Notes under the pieces: model-generated
Told to the model about the DNA's origin: nothing
Seen by the model: only the letters and a program-made list of their open reading frames with translations
Database searches by the model: none
Source of the DNA: Allohahella marinimesophila
GTDB taxonomy: Bacteria; Pseudomonadota; Gammaproteobacteria; Pseudomonadales; Oleiphilaceae
Direction: 5' to 3'
Length of the DNA stretch: 64,000 nucleotides
Assembly (NCBI RefSeq): GCF_039538005.1
Contig: NZ_BAABBO010000012.1
Coordinates: 124,001-188,000 of the forward strand
In this document: one piece after another, positions 42,229 through 50,465 of the stretch
Numbering within the stretch: position 1 is the first letter of the stretch
Layout of the letters: every line of letters begins with the position of its first letter
Program-made: the position numbers and the translations under genes

Positions 42229-42465
42229 TCAGCTGGTCAGAATTGCGGTCAGTCTTTGCGCGTGCTCTGCGGCCTCGATGCCGAGATCCGTCAGATAGCC
42301 ACCGTCGTTCTGGGTAACCAGGCCTTTCTGGTACAGCCGCTCGGCAGCGGCTACAGCCTCGGGTGCGGCCGAATGCTTATGCACCTTCAGACCTTCCTGC
42401 GTAGACGACAGACTGAACAGCACCAGCAGGTTGGTTTCAGCGACAAGATCGTGTGTAAGCGCCAT
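42229..42465 (-). CDS. TIGR02647-like small protein
   Basis: A 78-residue cytosolic protein that matches the TIGR02647 family, known from Pseudomonas and related bacteria, by its start LTHDLVAETNLLVLFSL, the middle STQEGLKVHKHSAAPEAVAA and the end LVTQNDGGYLTDLGIEAAEHA. The last part looks like a winged-helix tail, and the family is sometimes labelled DNA-binding; no function is proven. AAGGA seven bases before the ATG supports the start. The LysR gene follows ten bases later. Confidence 0.8.
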   Translation of the reverse strand: MALTHDLVAETNLLVLFSLSSTQEGLKVHKHSAAPEAVAAAERLYQKGLVTQNDGGYLTDLGIEAAEHAQRLTAILTS

Positions 42466-42556
42466 ATCCGTTTCCTTGTTATTTTGGACGATGGTGTAGT
42501 TTTATACGATCTCGCGCCAGTCTACAAAGGGACTTTGTAAAGCGGCATCGATTTGT

Positions 42557-43495
42557 TCACGTTCGCACGGGTTCTGCAGCCGCCGGGCTGAGGACAGCGG
42601 GCCGTGGTTTTACCAGCTTCAATACGCCCACACTGACCAGAACCACCACAATACCTGCCCACAGCAAGGGCGTCAGCGCCTCGTCCGGGAACACCGCAAG
42701 CGCCACAACGACTGTCACTACCGGCCCAAACATCGCCACCACGCCCGCTTCGACAGAGTTCGAGCGCTTGATGCCTTCGAAAAGAATGAAGAACGGCACC
42801 ACTGTGGAGAAAATCACCAGCAGGGTCATCCAGCCAAAGGCTGCCGGCGTCAGCGCCAACTGCGAAAGCTCGAGCGTGGGCAGCAGAAAAATGGCCAGCG
42901 CCACCAGGGTGAAACTGTTCGTCACCTGGTTGAAGCGCACTGAGCCGATCGCGTTCATGATAGGCTGGCTCATGCGCCAGAAGATGGCGTACGACAGCGC
43001 TGCGCCCAGGCCATAGGCGAGACCGACAGCGCCCAGCTCCCCGCCATGCCAGTCTGGCAGTACAATCATACCGATTCCGGCCCAGGCACCAGCAAAGATC
43101 AACAGCTGACGCGTGGTCGGCATCTGCCGCAGCTCCAGCGCTTCGATCAGGATCAGAATCGCCGGGAACAGGTACAGCACCATACGAGAGATGCTGGCGC
43201 CGAGCGCTTCGATGGCGTGAAAGTCACACCAGGCACTGATAAAAAACAGAAAACCGGTGATCCCGCACAGATACCACTCCTTCGCCGTCAGCGGAGGCTT
43301 GTCACGACCACGCATCATCAGCACGCCGCCGAACCAGAACAGCGGTACCGCCAGAATAAATCGCCACACCAGCAGTGCGTTGACGACGACGCCCTCCTGA
43401 TACACGAGTCGGGCAAAAATGCCCTTGAAGGCCATGGCGAAGGTCGCCACTGCGACCAATATCAAGCCTGAGTGAAGGATCTGCTTCCGTGTCAC
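42557..43495 (-). CDS. EamA/DMT family permease
   Basis: A 312-residue inner-membrane transporter of the drug/metabolite superfamily with ten predicted helices in two EamA repeats. The first repeat includes ILVAVATFAMAFKGIFARL and SRMVLYLFPAILILIEAL; the second includes GLAYGLGAALSYAIFWRM and the closing AGIVVVLVSVGVLKLVKP. The substrate is unknown. It starts at GTG 43493-43495 with GGGAGA upstream. It is divergent from a LysR regulator (43616) across 120 bases, the usual layout for a transporter controlled by that regulator. Confidence 0.9.
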   Translation of the reverse strand: MTRKQILHSGLILVAVATFAMAFKGIFARLVYQEGVVVNALLVWRFILAVPLFWFGGVLMMRGRDKPPLTAKEWYLCGITGFLFFISAWCDFHAIEALGASISRMVLYLFPAILILIEALELRQMPTTRQLLIFAGAWAGIGMIVLPDWHGGELGAVGLAYGLGAALSYAIFWRMSQPIMNAIGSVRFNQVTNSFTLVALAIFLLPTLELSQLALTPAAFGWMTLLVIFSTVVPFFILFEGIKRSNSVEAGVVAMFGPVVTVVVALAVFPDEALTPLLWAGIVVVLVSVGVLKLVKPRPAVLSPAAAEPVRT

Positions 43496-43587
43496 GTCTA
43501 TCTCCCGAGTGGACGATGATTCTAGCCGAAGACAGTGTGATGGTGCGCCGATGCTTGCTATTCGCCAAGCGCAGAGCCAGAGTATCA

Positions 43588-43608
43588 GCTATTCATAATT
43601 CAATTAGC
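43588..43608. promoter_or_regulatory. possible LysR site between EamA and LysR genes
   Basis: GCTA (43588-43591) and TAGC (43605-43608) bracket an AT-rich ATTCATAATTCAAT stretch, giving an imperfect dyad of the size LysR proteins bind (T-N11-A type). It lies just before the LysR ATG, in the 120-base divergent region. The match is short and could be chance. Confidence 0.25.
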
Positions 43609-43615
43609 GGGTGTC

Positions 43616-44503
43616 ATGGATATCAAACAGCTCCGCCTGTTCATTCAGGTGGCGGAAGTGGGGAGTCTTTCAGGTGCCTCACGGCTGACAGACCTTTCGC
43701 AGCCATCGATCGGTCGGGTTATTCGACAACTCGAGACCGAACTGAAGGTGACGCTGTTTCGGCGGACCGGTCGTGGCGTGGTACTCACCGAAGCTGGACT
43801 GCTGGTGCAACAGCATGCACGTACCCTGCTGGATGATGCCACTGCGTTGGAGCAGGCGTTGGCGGTGCAGAGCGCGAGTGTCAGTGGCAGCCTGGCCTTT
43901 GGCTTACCTCCGAGCATAGGGGTTCGGCTGACTGGTGGGCTTGTTGAGCAGTATCGTCAGGCCTATCCGAAGGTCCATCTCAGCATCTTTGAGACGCTGA
44001 GTGGCGATCTGCAGGAGCGCTTGCTGGACGGGAGTCTGAATCTTGCCATTTTGTACGGTAGCTCGATCAGCGCTAGCCTCGCAACGGTCTCTTTGGGGAC
44101 CGAAGACCTGCAATTGATTTGCCGCAGCGGCCAACCAGAAGCAGAGCAGGTCTCGATCAGCTTCAGAGAAATGCTGCAGCTGCCGTTGATCCTGCCCGGC
44201 CGGCGACATGGCCTGAGAGCCCTGCTGGAACAAACCGCCTTTCGTGAGGCTCTGACCTTTACCACCGACATTGAGGTGGACTCGTTGAGGGTTCAGCTCG
44301 AACTGGTCAGCCGCGGCCTTGGCTACACCATTCTCCCTTCGCAGACCTTGAAAGCCAGCCATGCCAGGGATCTGGTTGCAGTGCCTATCGTGGCGCCGAC
44401 GCCAAGGCGGCAGTGCGTGCTGGCGTGGTCACGGGATCGGGCGCTGGCACCAGCGGCTGGGGTGATGCGAGAGCTTGTAGTGAGGCTGTTTGGGCAGAAC
44501 TAG
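43616..44503 (+). CDS. LysR-type transcriptional regulator
   Basis: A 295-residue LysR regulator. The DNA-binding domain is residues 1-60 (MDIKQLRLFIQVAEVGSLSG, LSQPSIGRVIRQLETELKVT, LFRRTGRGVVLTEAG), followed by the effector-binding lobes with SLAFGLPPSIG and RGLGYTILPSQTL. It belongs to the branch of regulators related to Nac and those controlling aromatic or nitrogen metabolism, but the ligand is not evident. It is divergent from the EamA permease. Its stop codon TAG (44501-44503) forms part of a tandem palindrome. Confidence 0.9.
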   Translation: MDIKQLRLFIQVAEVGSLSGASRLTDLSQPSIGRVIRQLETELKVTLFRRTGRGVVLTEAGLLVQQHARTLLDDATALEQALAVQSASVSGSLAFGLPPSIGVRLTGGLVEQYRQAYPKVHLSIFETLSGDLQERLLDGSLNLAILYGSSISASLATVSLGTEDLQLICRSGQPEAEQVSISFREMLQLPLILPGRRHGLRALLEQTAFREALTFTTDIEVDSLRVQLELVSRGLGYTILPSQTLKASHARDLVAVPIVAPTPRRQCVLAWSRDRALAPAAGVMRELVVRLFGQN

Positions 44504-44533
44504 GGTTTACCCTAGCTAGGGTTCGCCCTAGCT
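44500..44533. repeat. tandem CTAGGG palindromes after the LysR gene
   Basis: Two adjoining inverted repeats: CTAGGGT-TT-ACCCTAG (44500-44515) and AGCTAGGG-TTCG-CCCTAGCT (44514-44533). The second is an 8-base stem with a TTCG tetraloop, which gives very stable RNA hairpins. No T run follows, so it is not a classical terminator. It could be an operator for the gene starting at 44599 or an mRNA-stabilising structure. Confidence 0.7.
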
Positions 44534-44598
44534 GTAGGACAGGACGCGACCGGGCACAATTGGGAAACTTGTCGTCACCATTCATGGAAGAGACCCTC

Positions 44599-45897
44599 AT
44601 GACATCAATCACTGCCGCCCGCCCGGTGGACTCCCTCGCTCTCAGCGCAGCTAATGCACGCATGTCAAGCAGTAGCGCGCCAACTGAACTGAAAGCCTTC
44701 GAATTTACCGGGGCGATTGCACCGAGAACGCCATCGGCCCAGGAACTGGCCCAGGCTGTTGATAAGGCGAGCGCCCGGCTCGATCAGGGCGATCGTGCAG
44801 GCGCTTATCTTGAACTCTATTCAGTAACGGGAAACGAGCAACTGCTCATGCAGGCGCAAATTACCACCTATTCTGGCGCGATTGGCGGCATGGCGCTTGA
44901 GGGAAATTTCCGAGCGAAGATGGCTAAGCCGGAGCAGTACACACTGACGCTCGATCAGTTCTCGCATGAAATCGATAAGGCCGTTATTGGACTAGCCAGG
45001 AATGCCGCCGACGAAGGGCGTCCGGAACATTTCAATACCTATCAGATCATGCACACCGACCGAGCCGTCTGGGCGTCCAAGGGGATGGGAAACCATTTCC
45101 CTGGAAACGCGCAGTTCATCGGAATCCCTGGCGACGAGCATATCGCGAAATCGGAGGGTAGCCAAAACGCGATTCTGGCGCAGGATGAGGCCGAGCTCGG
45201 GCGGCGCCCATCGGAATATGCAAACGATCCTCGCTATGATATCAAGACCAGCAGGGACGGCCGCTTCGTTACTGTTGTGAATAACGAGACACAGCGTATT
45301 GAAGTGTTATTTGACAAGGCATTTGATTCCGATCATGGGTCAGCGCTTGACCGTCTACACTCGCCTGACCTGGAGCAGATCAAGGATGAGCCGCCCACCG
45401 ATCGGATCGTTGCCGAGAGGGAACGGAAAATGAACTTCGTTCAGGCGGGGCTCATGGTGCCCGTGGATGAGCTCCCGGCGTTCAACCCGAGTCTTGCCAG
45501 ACCAGCTGCAAACCTTGATCGGGTGTTTGAATTCGAGGGCGAGTACTATCAGGTAGATGACAGAGTTTTGTTCGAGCAAGCAGGCGTGGATTTCGAAAAG
45601 ATGACTGAGGATAACTTTCCTGCGGCACTCAAATATGCCTGGGAGCTAAGCAGTATTGGCCGTGATGTAGATGCGCTTGTATCTGGTAAGAGACCTGATT
45701 CTCCAGATGCATTTCGCGAGACCTTCGATCAACTCGTCGAGACAAAAGCCGTTGTAAAACTGATCGATTCTAAGGTGGCGGCTCACCTGGCAAAGGATAA
45801 GCCGGAGATGGAGTACCACCCTATCAACGACGCCCATAGACAACTTCGATTCGATCTATTCACAGAACTCAAAGCTCAAGCGACTGAAAGCGCATGA
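44599..45897 (+). CDS. unknown cytosolic protein, paired with a lipoprotein
   Basis: I recognise no family. From the ATG at 44599 it has 432 residues, no signal peptide and no membrane segment. The first 45 residues are Ser/Ala/Thr-rich (TSITAARPVDSLALSAANAR, then MSSSSAPTE). The rest is mixed alpha/beta and acidic, with GGMALEGNFRAKMAKPEQYT, MHTDRAVWASKGMGNHFPGN and IGIPGDEHIAKSEGSQNAIL as distinctive parts. GGAAGAG lies about 8 bases before this ATG; an ATG at 44584 is also possible. A lipoprotein gene follows after 19 bases. That arrangement recalls effector-immunity pairs, but no catalytic motif is visible. Confidence 0.6.
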   Translation: MTSITAARPVDSLALSAANARMSSSSAPTELKAFEFTGAIAPRTPSAQELAQAVDKASARLDQGDRAGAYLELYSVTGNEQLLMQAQITTYSGAIGGMALEGNFRAKMAKPEQYTLTLDQFSHEIDKAVIGLARNAADEGRPEHFNTYQIMHTDRAVWASKGMGNHFPGNAQFIGIPGDEHIAKSEGSQNAILAQDEAELGRRPSEYANDPRYDIKTSRDGRFVTVVNNETQRIEVLFDKAFDSDHGSALDRLHSPDLEQIKDEPPTDRIVAERERKMNFVQAGLMVPVDELPAFNPSLARPAANLDRVFEFEGEYYQVDDRVLFEQAGVDFEKMTEDNFPAALKYAWELSSIGRDVDALVSGKRPDSPDAFRETFDQLVETKAVVKLIDSKVAAHLAKDKPEMEYHPINDAHRQLRFDLFTELKAQATESA

Positions 45898-45916
45898 AAC
45901 AGCAGAGCCGTCGATT

Positions 45917-46645
45917 TTGAAGACGAATAATTTTCTCAAAAGCTGCAGCGGACTTATCGGTCTGCTGCTCTTGAGTGCTTGTGACGATCAGGCACCGAAC
46001 ACTTACGATACCCCCTGGACGGTGTATCTCAAGTCAGAGAAGGTCACATATACCCTGCGCGTGCCTTTCGGCGCGCTGTATCTCTACAATTTTGAGGACA
46101 TCGACGAAGATAACCGCTCGGTAGTGAGAACAAGCACCGAAATGGAGTGGGACTCTGACAGCGAGAAACCGTATGCGCTCTGGAGGAAAGAACAACTTGA
46201 CGCCAATCCTGATTTGGACACTGACCTCGTCGCGAAGAAATTCTGGTTTCACATTGGATTCACGGACCCTTCGACCGATTCCGGAAAACTGGCTCTAGGC
46301 GTTTATTTCGAGGGTTCGAGTAGTAAGTCATATCCTGCGGATGCACCATATTCCACCGGATTGATTTGGAACAACACCGCCGAACGATACGAACAGCATG
46401 CTTATGAGTACATCCTGATCAAGACTCGTGACAGCAACGACGCATCCATGATCGAGTGTTCGAAATCAGCCATTTACTGCAATCTCAGAGGCGCACGACT
46501 TACGCCTCACCTGAAGTTCCAAACCATCAGCATACCAAAGGACGACCTACAGAACTGGCGCAGCTATCAGGAGAAGGCGATCAGGCTGTTCAACAGCACC
46601 CTGGTGTCGAGCGAAATTCATTCTGCTGACGATCCGGCTGGTTAA
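45917..46645 (+). CDS. lipoprotein, unknown function
   Basis: A 242-residue predicted lipoprotein. The signal peptide ends with the lipobox LLLLSAC, and the residues after Cys are Asp-Asp, which in E. coli would favour retention at the inner membrane. The mature part is acidic and probably a beta-rich domain (TVYLKSEKVTYTLRVPFGAL, KFWFHIGFTDPSTDSGKLAL), with two later Cys (MIECSKSAIYCNL) that could form a disulfide. I recognise no family. Start TTG 45917-45919. It lies 19 bases after the unknown 432-residue gene, so the two are probably one operon. Confidence 0.65.
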   Translation: MKTNNFLKSCSGLIGLLLLSACDDQAPNTYDTPWTVYLKSEKVTYTLRVPFGALYLYNFEDIDEDNRSVVRTSTEMEWDSDSEKPYALWRKEQLDANPDLDTDLVAKKFWFHIGFTDPSTDSGKLALGVYFEGSSSKSYPADAPYSTGLIWNNTAERYEQHAYEYILIKTRDSNDASMIECSKSAIYCNLRGARLTPHLKFQTISIPKDDLQNWRSYQEKAIRLFNSTLVSSEIHSADDPAG

Positions 46646-46743
46646 GCGTCCGTCTAACATGAGGAACGCTTTCTCATTGCGTTGACGGTGGTATCCTAGC
46701 CCCTGCGAATGGAGATACGCGAACAAACCAGCCAGGAAGCCTA

Positions 46744-47226
46744 ATGAATCGCCACAAAATATTGATTGCCCTACTCTCGACCTCGCTCTTGATTGTTTCA
46801 CCGCTGGCATCCGCCAAAGAAGCGGCCGCGCCAAATGCCGATGACTTCGTTAATGCCTACATCAAGCTTTTCGTACCGATTCATATGGTGCGAGCGGTCG
46901 ATAGGCGCTGTCTGATTGAGGAGCCGGAGCTTGTTCCCAGAAGTGCTATTCTGACCTGGGAGGACATCAACTCGGTAGGCAAGCTTGAAGGGGCGTCCGC
47001 CAAACTGATGACTCACTCAGCAGACTGGAAAGCCCTGCGGCCTCTGCTCGATGCCAAAATTGCCGAAACAATTGAAACTGACACGAAAAGCATGGACTGC
47101 AAAGACTTCAAAGCTACCATCGAAAAAGGTGGCTTTCAGGTACTGAAGTCTTCGCTTGATGATTATCTGGCGGTGATGAAGGGTTTCTCGGCGATGTTGA
47201 AGGAGGCCCGGGCTGCGGGGGGCTGA
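46744..47226 (+). CDS. secreted protein, unknown function
   Basis: A 160-residue protein with a clear signal peptide (MNRHKILIALLSTSLLIVSP, cleavage near ASA-KEA). The mature 135 residues are mainly helical, with two Cys (RRCLIEEPELVP and SMDCKDFKATIE) that may pair in the periplasm. No family is recognised. AGGA seven bases before the ATG supports the start. It follows the lipoprotein gene after 98 bases and may be separate. A small GC hairpin lies over its stop codon. Confidence 0.65.
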   Translation: MNRHKILIALLSTSLLIVSPLASAKEAAAPNADDFVNAYIKLFVPIHMVRAVDRRCLIEEPELVPRSAILTWEDINSVGKLEGASAKLMTHSADWKALRPLLDAKIAETIETDTKSMDCKDFKATIEKGGFQVLKSSLDDYLAVMKGFSAMLKEARAAGG

Positions 47227-47400
47227 TCGGCCCCTGGCGACTGTGGATATGCACCGCCGGGAGCACTCAAGGATCAGCGCCTGAGCCATTGGGCTATTCC
47301 ACGCCAGCCGCAACAGCTGTTATCGTACAGCAGCCATCAGACGACTTTCCTGGTCGATTGATCCACGCCGACCAGGCTGATATCACGGACTTATCCAATC

Positions 47401-47820
47401 ATGACTAATCTGGACAAGGCGATAGCCATCGCCACACGCGCCCACGCCGGGCAGACCGACAAGGGCGGCAATCCTTATATACTCCATGTGCTCAGGGTGA
47501 TGATGCAGTTTGAGGACCACGATGAAATGATCGTTGCGGTGCTTCACGATGTGGTGGAAGACACAGGCCTATCGGCAGCGGATCTGGAGAAGTATGGGTT
47601 CTCGGAAGAGATCATCGCTTCAGTCGACTGTCTCTCGCGACAGCGTGGCGAGAGCTATGACAGCTTTCTCAACAGAATCGCTCAGGACGATCTCGCCAGA
47701 CGGGTGAAGATCGCCGACATCAAGGACAATCTCAACCTCACCCGCCTGGATCAGCTCAGCAACCGGGACATCGCCCGGGCACGGAAGTATCACAAAGCTT
47801 TGAAGGTGCTGGCCGAGTAG
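47401..47820 (+). CDS. small HD-domain hydrolase, SpoT/Mesh1-like
   Basis: A 139-residue metal-dependent HD-domain protein. It begins DKAIAIATRAHAGQTDKGGN and has YILHVLRVMM, VAVLHDVVEDTGL (the HD pair) and RRVKIADIKDNLNLTRL, the pattern of the hydrolase domain of RelA/SpoT and of small alarmone hydrolases. No synthetase domain is present. It might hydrolyse (p)ppGpp or another nucleotide; the substrate is inference. The 174 bases before it (47227-47400) show no other gene. It is convergent with the MFS gene, 17 bases away. Confidence 0.82.
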   Translation: MTNLDKAIAIATRAHAGQTDKGGNPYILHVLRVMMQFEDHDEMIVAVLHDVVEDTGLSAADLEKYGFSEEIIASVDCLSRQRGESYDSFLNRIAQDDLARRVKIADIKDNLNLTRLDQLSNRDIARARKYHKALKVLAE

Positions 47821-47837
47821 ATGTGAAGTCCCGCCGT

Positions 47838-49037
47838 CTAAGGCGTGCTAACGCCCGCTTCCAACTGCTGATCATCCGCTGGCTGGCCTCGACCGAGAAT
47901 GATGTTGGCAGCGAGCGACAACGACAACATGATGAGCGCGACCGGCCAGAGCGTATCGTTGTGCAGCTGGGTCGAGAGCCCCCCGGCAAGGCCAGCGAGC
48001 AGATACTGAGTGGTGCCCAGGAAGGCCGACGCGGATCCAGTGTGATGCGAGAAGCAACTCATATACAGGGCGCTCGAATTCGGCACGATCATGCCATGGC
48101 TCCCTACTGTGAGAATAATACAGCCAGCCACTAACCAAAGTGGCGGATCAAAGGGCAGCGTACATGCGAGCGTCGCCACTGCGGCCAGCTGTATGCACAG
48201 GGCAAGGTTCAGCATCGTGGCGGGTGATCGCACGTTGAGCTGCCAGCTGTTGATCCGGTTCAGGATAGCGAGCATGACGATGTTCGCAGCGAACAGAAGG
48301 CCGAAGGTTCTTTCCGAGACGCCAAAATAGTCCTGATAGATAAACGACGCATTGGTGACGAACACGACCATCACACTGAAGGCCAGTGCCTGCGTGGCGA
48401 GGTATCGTCGAGCCCCGCGCTGACGCCAGACATGCAGATAGCGCTTCAGCACCGGTGTTGGCACCGCGACCGGATCGACGGCAGGACCCCTTCTCGGCAG
48501 CACACGCCAAATGATGATCATCATGAGCACGGCCACCACCGACAACACCGCGAAAATGCTGCGCCAGTCGGAAAACTGGAGAACCAGCGCACCCACGGAC
48601 GGCGCCAGTGCAGGGACGGCGATCATGATGAGGCCCACCAGCGAGAACAGCTTGGCCGCCTCGACGCCGACTGCACGGTCACGAATCAGCGCTGGAATAC
48701 AGACCGCCGTGAAGCCGCCACCAATCGCCTGTGCAAAGCGGGCCAGCTGCGCGACCCACAGCACATCAGCCATCATGATCACGAGGCTGCTCGCTGAGAA
48801 CACCAGCAGTCCACTGAGGATAACGATGCGCCTGCCAAAGCGGTCCGACAGCGGACCGCCTACAAGCTGCCCAAGGGCTACGCCCAATACGAAAATACTG
48901 ATCGTGGTGGCGATATCGTCCGCGCCCACACCGAAATCCAGTGCCATTGCAGGCATGGCGGGCAAATAGAGATCGAGCGCGAGCGGCACCAGCGCCATGA
49001 CCATCGCGATCGGTAACGCAAATCTGAGATTATTCAT
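47838..49037 (-). CDS. Bcr/CflA-type MFS drug efflux transporter
   Basis: A 399-residue major facilitator protein with 12 predicted helices. The first helix, PIAMVMALVPLALDLYLPAM, followed by PAMALDFG, and the motif A loop GQLVGGPLSDRFGRR are typical of the Bcr/CflA branch that exports bicyclomycin, chloramphenicol and similar compounds. AGGA six bases before the ATG supports the start. It is divergent from a MarR regulator with two operator-like palindromes between them, so it is probably repressed by MarR and induced by the exported compound. Confidence 0.9.
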   Translation of the reverse strand: MNNLRFALPIAMVMALVPLALDLYLPAMPAMALDFGVGADDIATTISIFVLGVALGQLVGGPLSDRFGRRIVILSGLLVFSASSLVIMMADVLWVAQLARFAQAIGGGFTAVCIPALIRDRAVGVEAAKLFSLVGLIMIAVPALAPSVGALVLQFSDWRSIFAVLSVVAVLMMIIIWRVLPRRGPAVDPVAVPTPVLKRYLHVWRQRGARRYLATQALAFSVMVVFVTNASFIYQDYFGVSERTFGLLFAANIVMLAILNRINSWQLNVRSPATMLNLALCIQLAAVATLACTLPFDPPLWLVAGCIILTVGSHGMIVPNSSALYMSCFSHHTGSASAFLGTTQYLLAGLAGGLSTQLHNDTLWPVALIMLSLSLAANIILGRGQPADDQQLEAGVSTP

Positions 49038-49079
49038 CGGTTTCCTGGGTAAACTGAACGGGCATAGCCGTCAAGACAA

Positions 49080-49129
49080 CTATCTTTCCAGAAAGAGAAT
49101 ACCTTGCATCTATCTTTCCGGCAAGGTAG
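49080..49129. promoter_or_regulatory. two tandem MarR operator-like palindromes
   Basis: CTATCTTTCCAGAAAGAGAA (49080-49099) and CTATCTTTCCGGCAAGGTAG (49110-49129) share their first 10 bases and are both near-palindromes, the second symmetric at 16 of 20 bases around CCGG. They repeat every 30 bases, close to three helical turns, so two dimers would sit on the same face of the DNA. They occupy the 117-base divergent gap between the MFS gene and marR. Confidence 0.65.
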
Positions 49130-49154
49130 TTTGCCGAACTTTCACAGAGCCCGG

Positions 49155-49655
49155 ATGCCCATGAGCAACAGCCACCTGCCCTTCGACGAATTTCTCGCAC
49201 TCATGCGGGAGAACTGGCCAGAAGCCCACTCACTGATGACAACCGCTGTGCCGCGTATGATTCGAGTGAACGAGGGTTTCCAGCTGGTCATTCGACAGGT
49301 AATGGAAGCTCAGGGTTTGCAGGATGCGGACTTCAGATTGCTGAGCACCTTGCGTCGAAGTGGCGAGCCGTACCGGCTGTCGCCGACCCAGCTGTATTAC
49401 TACATGCTGGTAAGTTCGGGCGGTTTGACGAAGGTTCTGCATCGTCTCGAAGCGGCGGGATTGGTACGGCGGGTTGATAATGAACTGGATGGACGGAGTA
49501 AGCTGGTGGAGCTTACGGCTGCAGGCAAGACGGTGGCCGAGGACTCGATGCTTGCCATTAGTCGCAAGCACCGTGAGATGATTTCGAAGGTGTCGGATGA
49601 GGACATTGCACAATTGGATCGGCTGCTGGCTAGGGTGCTGCACTCTATGGAGTAG
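49155..49655 (+). CDS. MarR family transcriptional regulator
   Basis: A 166-residue winged-helix repressor. After a helical dimer arm it has LSPTQLYYYMLVSSGGLTKVLHRLEAAGLV as the recognition region and RRVDNELDGRSKLVELTAAG as the wing, typical of MarR proteins that answer phenolic or drug-like ligands. The ATG at 49155 (MPMSN) or the one at 49161 is preferred; a TTG at 49104 would lie between the two operator palindromes. It is divergent from a Bcr/CflA pump, the usual partner. Confidence 0.9.
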   Translation: MPMSNSHLPFDEFLALMRENWPEAHSLMTTAVPRMIRVNEGFQLVIRQVMEAQGLQDADFRLLSTLRRSGEPYRLSPTQLYYYMLVSSGGLTKVLHRLEAAGLVRRVDNELDGRSKLVELTAAGKTVAEDSMLAISRKHREMISKVSDEDIAQLDRLLARVLHSME

Positions 49656-49667
49656 TGGCGGCGAGGG

Positions 49668-50465
49668 TCAGCTGCCAGCGGGCGTCGGCAAAACCCCTTC
49701 CACGAGAAAACAAGCTGAATCAAAACTGAACGGCTGATGGCGTCCGTCGTGACTCTCAAGCAGCAGCTGGACTTTTTCGGGGCTCGTGGTCACGATCATG
49801 TTCTGCTGCGAATGCGGCTTTGGTTTGGCAAGAGCCTGAGGGACAAATAGCGCAACATTTATGCCCGTGTAACCCTGCTCAGCGGTATAAGGCAGTTCAG
49901 ACAATTCCGCCTGCAGACCTCTCGCAGATAAGAATTCAAATGCTTCGACAGAATTTTCACGCATTTCAGAGCCAAGACTTTGGGTTCTGGAATAGTCGAC
50001 AGGACTAGTGAGTTCGCTGTGCAAGTCGCCCCAGCTGTCGGTCTGAAGCTGTACGCCGCGAGCGCATCGGTATTTTGCGGAGAACAGGAGATGCTGAGTT
50101 GTGAGCCCGTCTGCAAACGGGACTTTAATATCTGCCAGAAAAAGGCAGCGATAGTAAGCAATTTCGGCCAATGTCACAGCAATGTTGGAGCCACCGTAGA
50201 GCAAGCTGGGCTCGTGTGAGCGGCCGAAACGGGATCCATGGCGTAAGGGTGGATAGCGAAAGGGCGTCGCCAACAGGTAGTGCAGCTTTGCCGCAGCCGG
50301 GGGACGAGGCGGCTTACTGTCCTCCAGTAGCGCCTCAAGCGCCGCCTGCTCGTCGAGATTGTCTACGAGACCTATTGTGGCGACCTGCTCCTGTGACTCA
50401 ACGACTAGATAGAGAAGGCCCTGAATAGGCTGAACTGCCGCCTCAATTCGACTGGTAAGGCTCAA
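49668..50465 (-). CDS. RES-domain toxin
   Basis: A 265-residue RES-domain protein. The signature includes FRYPPLRHGSRFGRSHEPSL with conserved Arg and the SLLYGGSNIAVTLAEIAYYR block with Tyr and Glu. RES toxins of known pairs degrade or phosphorolyse NAD+, or ADP-ribosylate phosphoribosyl pyrophosphate synthetase, and arrest growth. About 70 N-terminal residues before the core are usual. The ATG overlaps the stop of the antitoxin gene by four bases, as in other RES-Xre modules. Confidence 0.88.
   Translation of the reverse strand: MSLTSRIEAAVQPIQGLLYLVVESQEQVATIGLVDNLDEQAALEALLEDSKPPRPPAAAKLHYLLATPFRYPPLRHGSRFGRSHEPSLLYGGSNIAVTLAEIAYYRCLFLADIKVPFADGLTTQHLLFSAKYRCARGVQLQTDSWGDLHSELTSPVDYSRTQSLGSEMRENSVEAFEFLSARGLQAELSELPYTAEQGYTGINVALFVPQALAKPKPHSQQNMIVTTSPEKVQLLLESHDGRHQPFSFDSACFLVEGVLPTPAGS

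Noticed and set aside
46682..46698. TTGACG with TATCCT as a promoter for the secreted protein gene
   Set aside because: The two elements are only four bases apart, so they cannot form a -35/-10 pair.
47219..47234. GGGGC/GCCCC hairpin at the stop of the secreted protein gene as a terminator
   Set aside because: Stem of only five bases and no T run.
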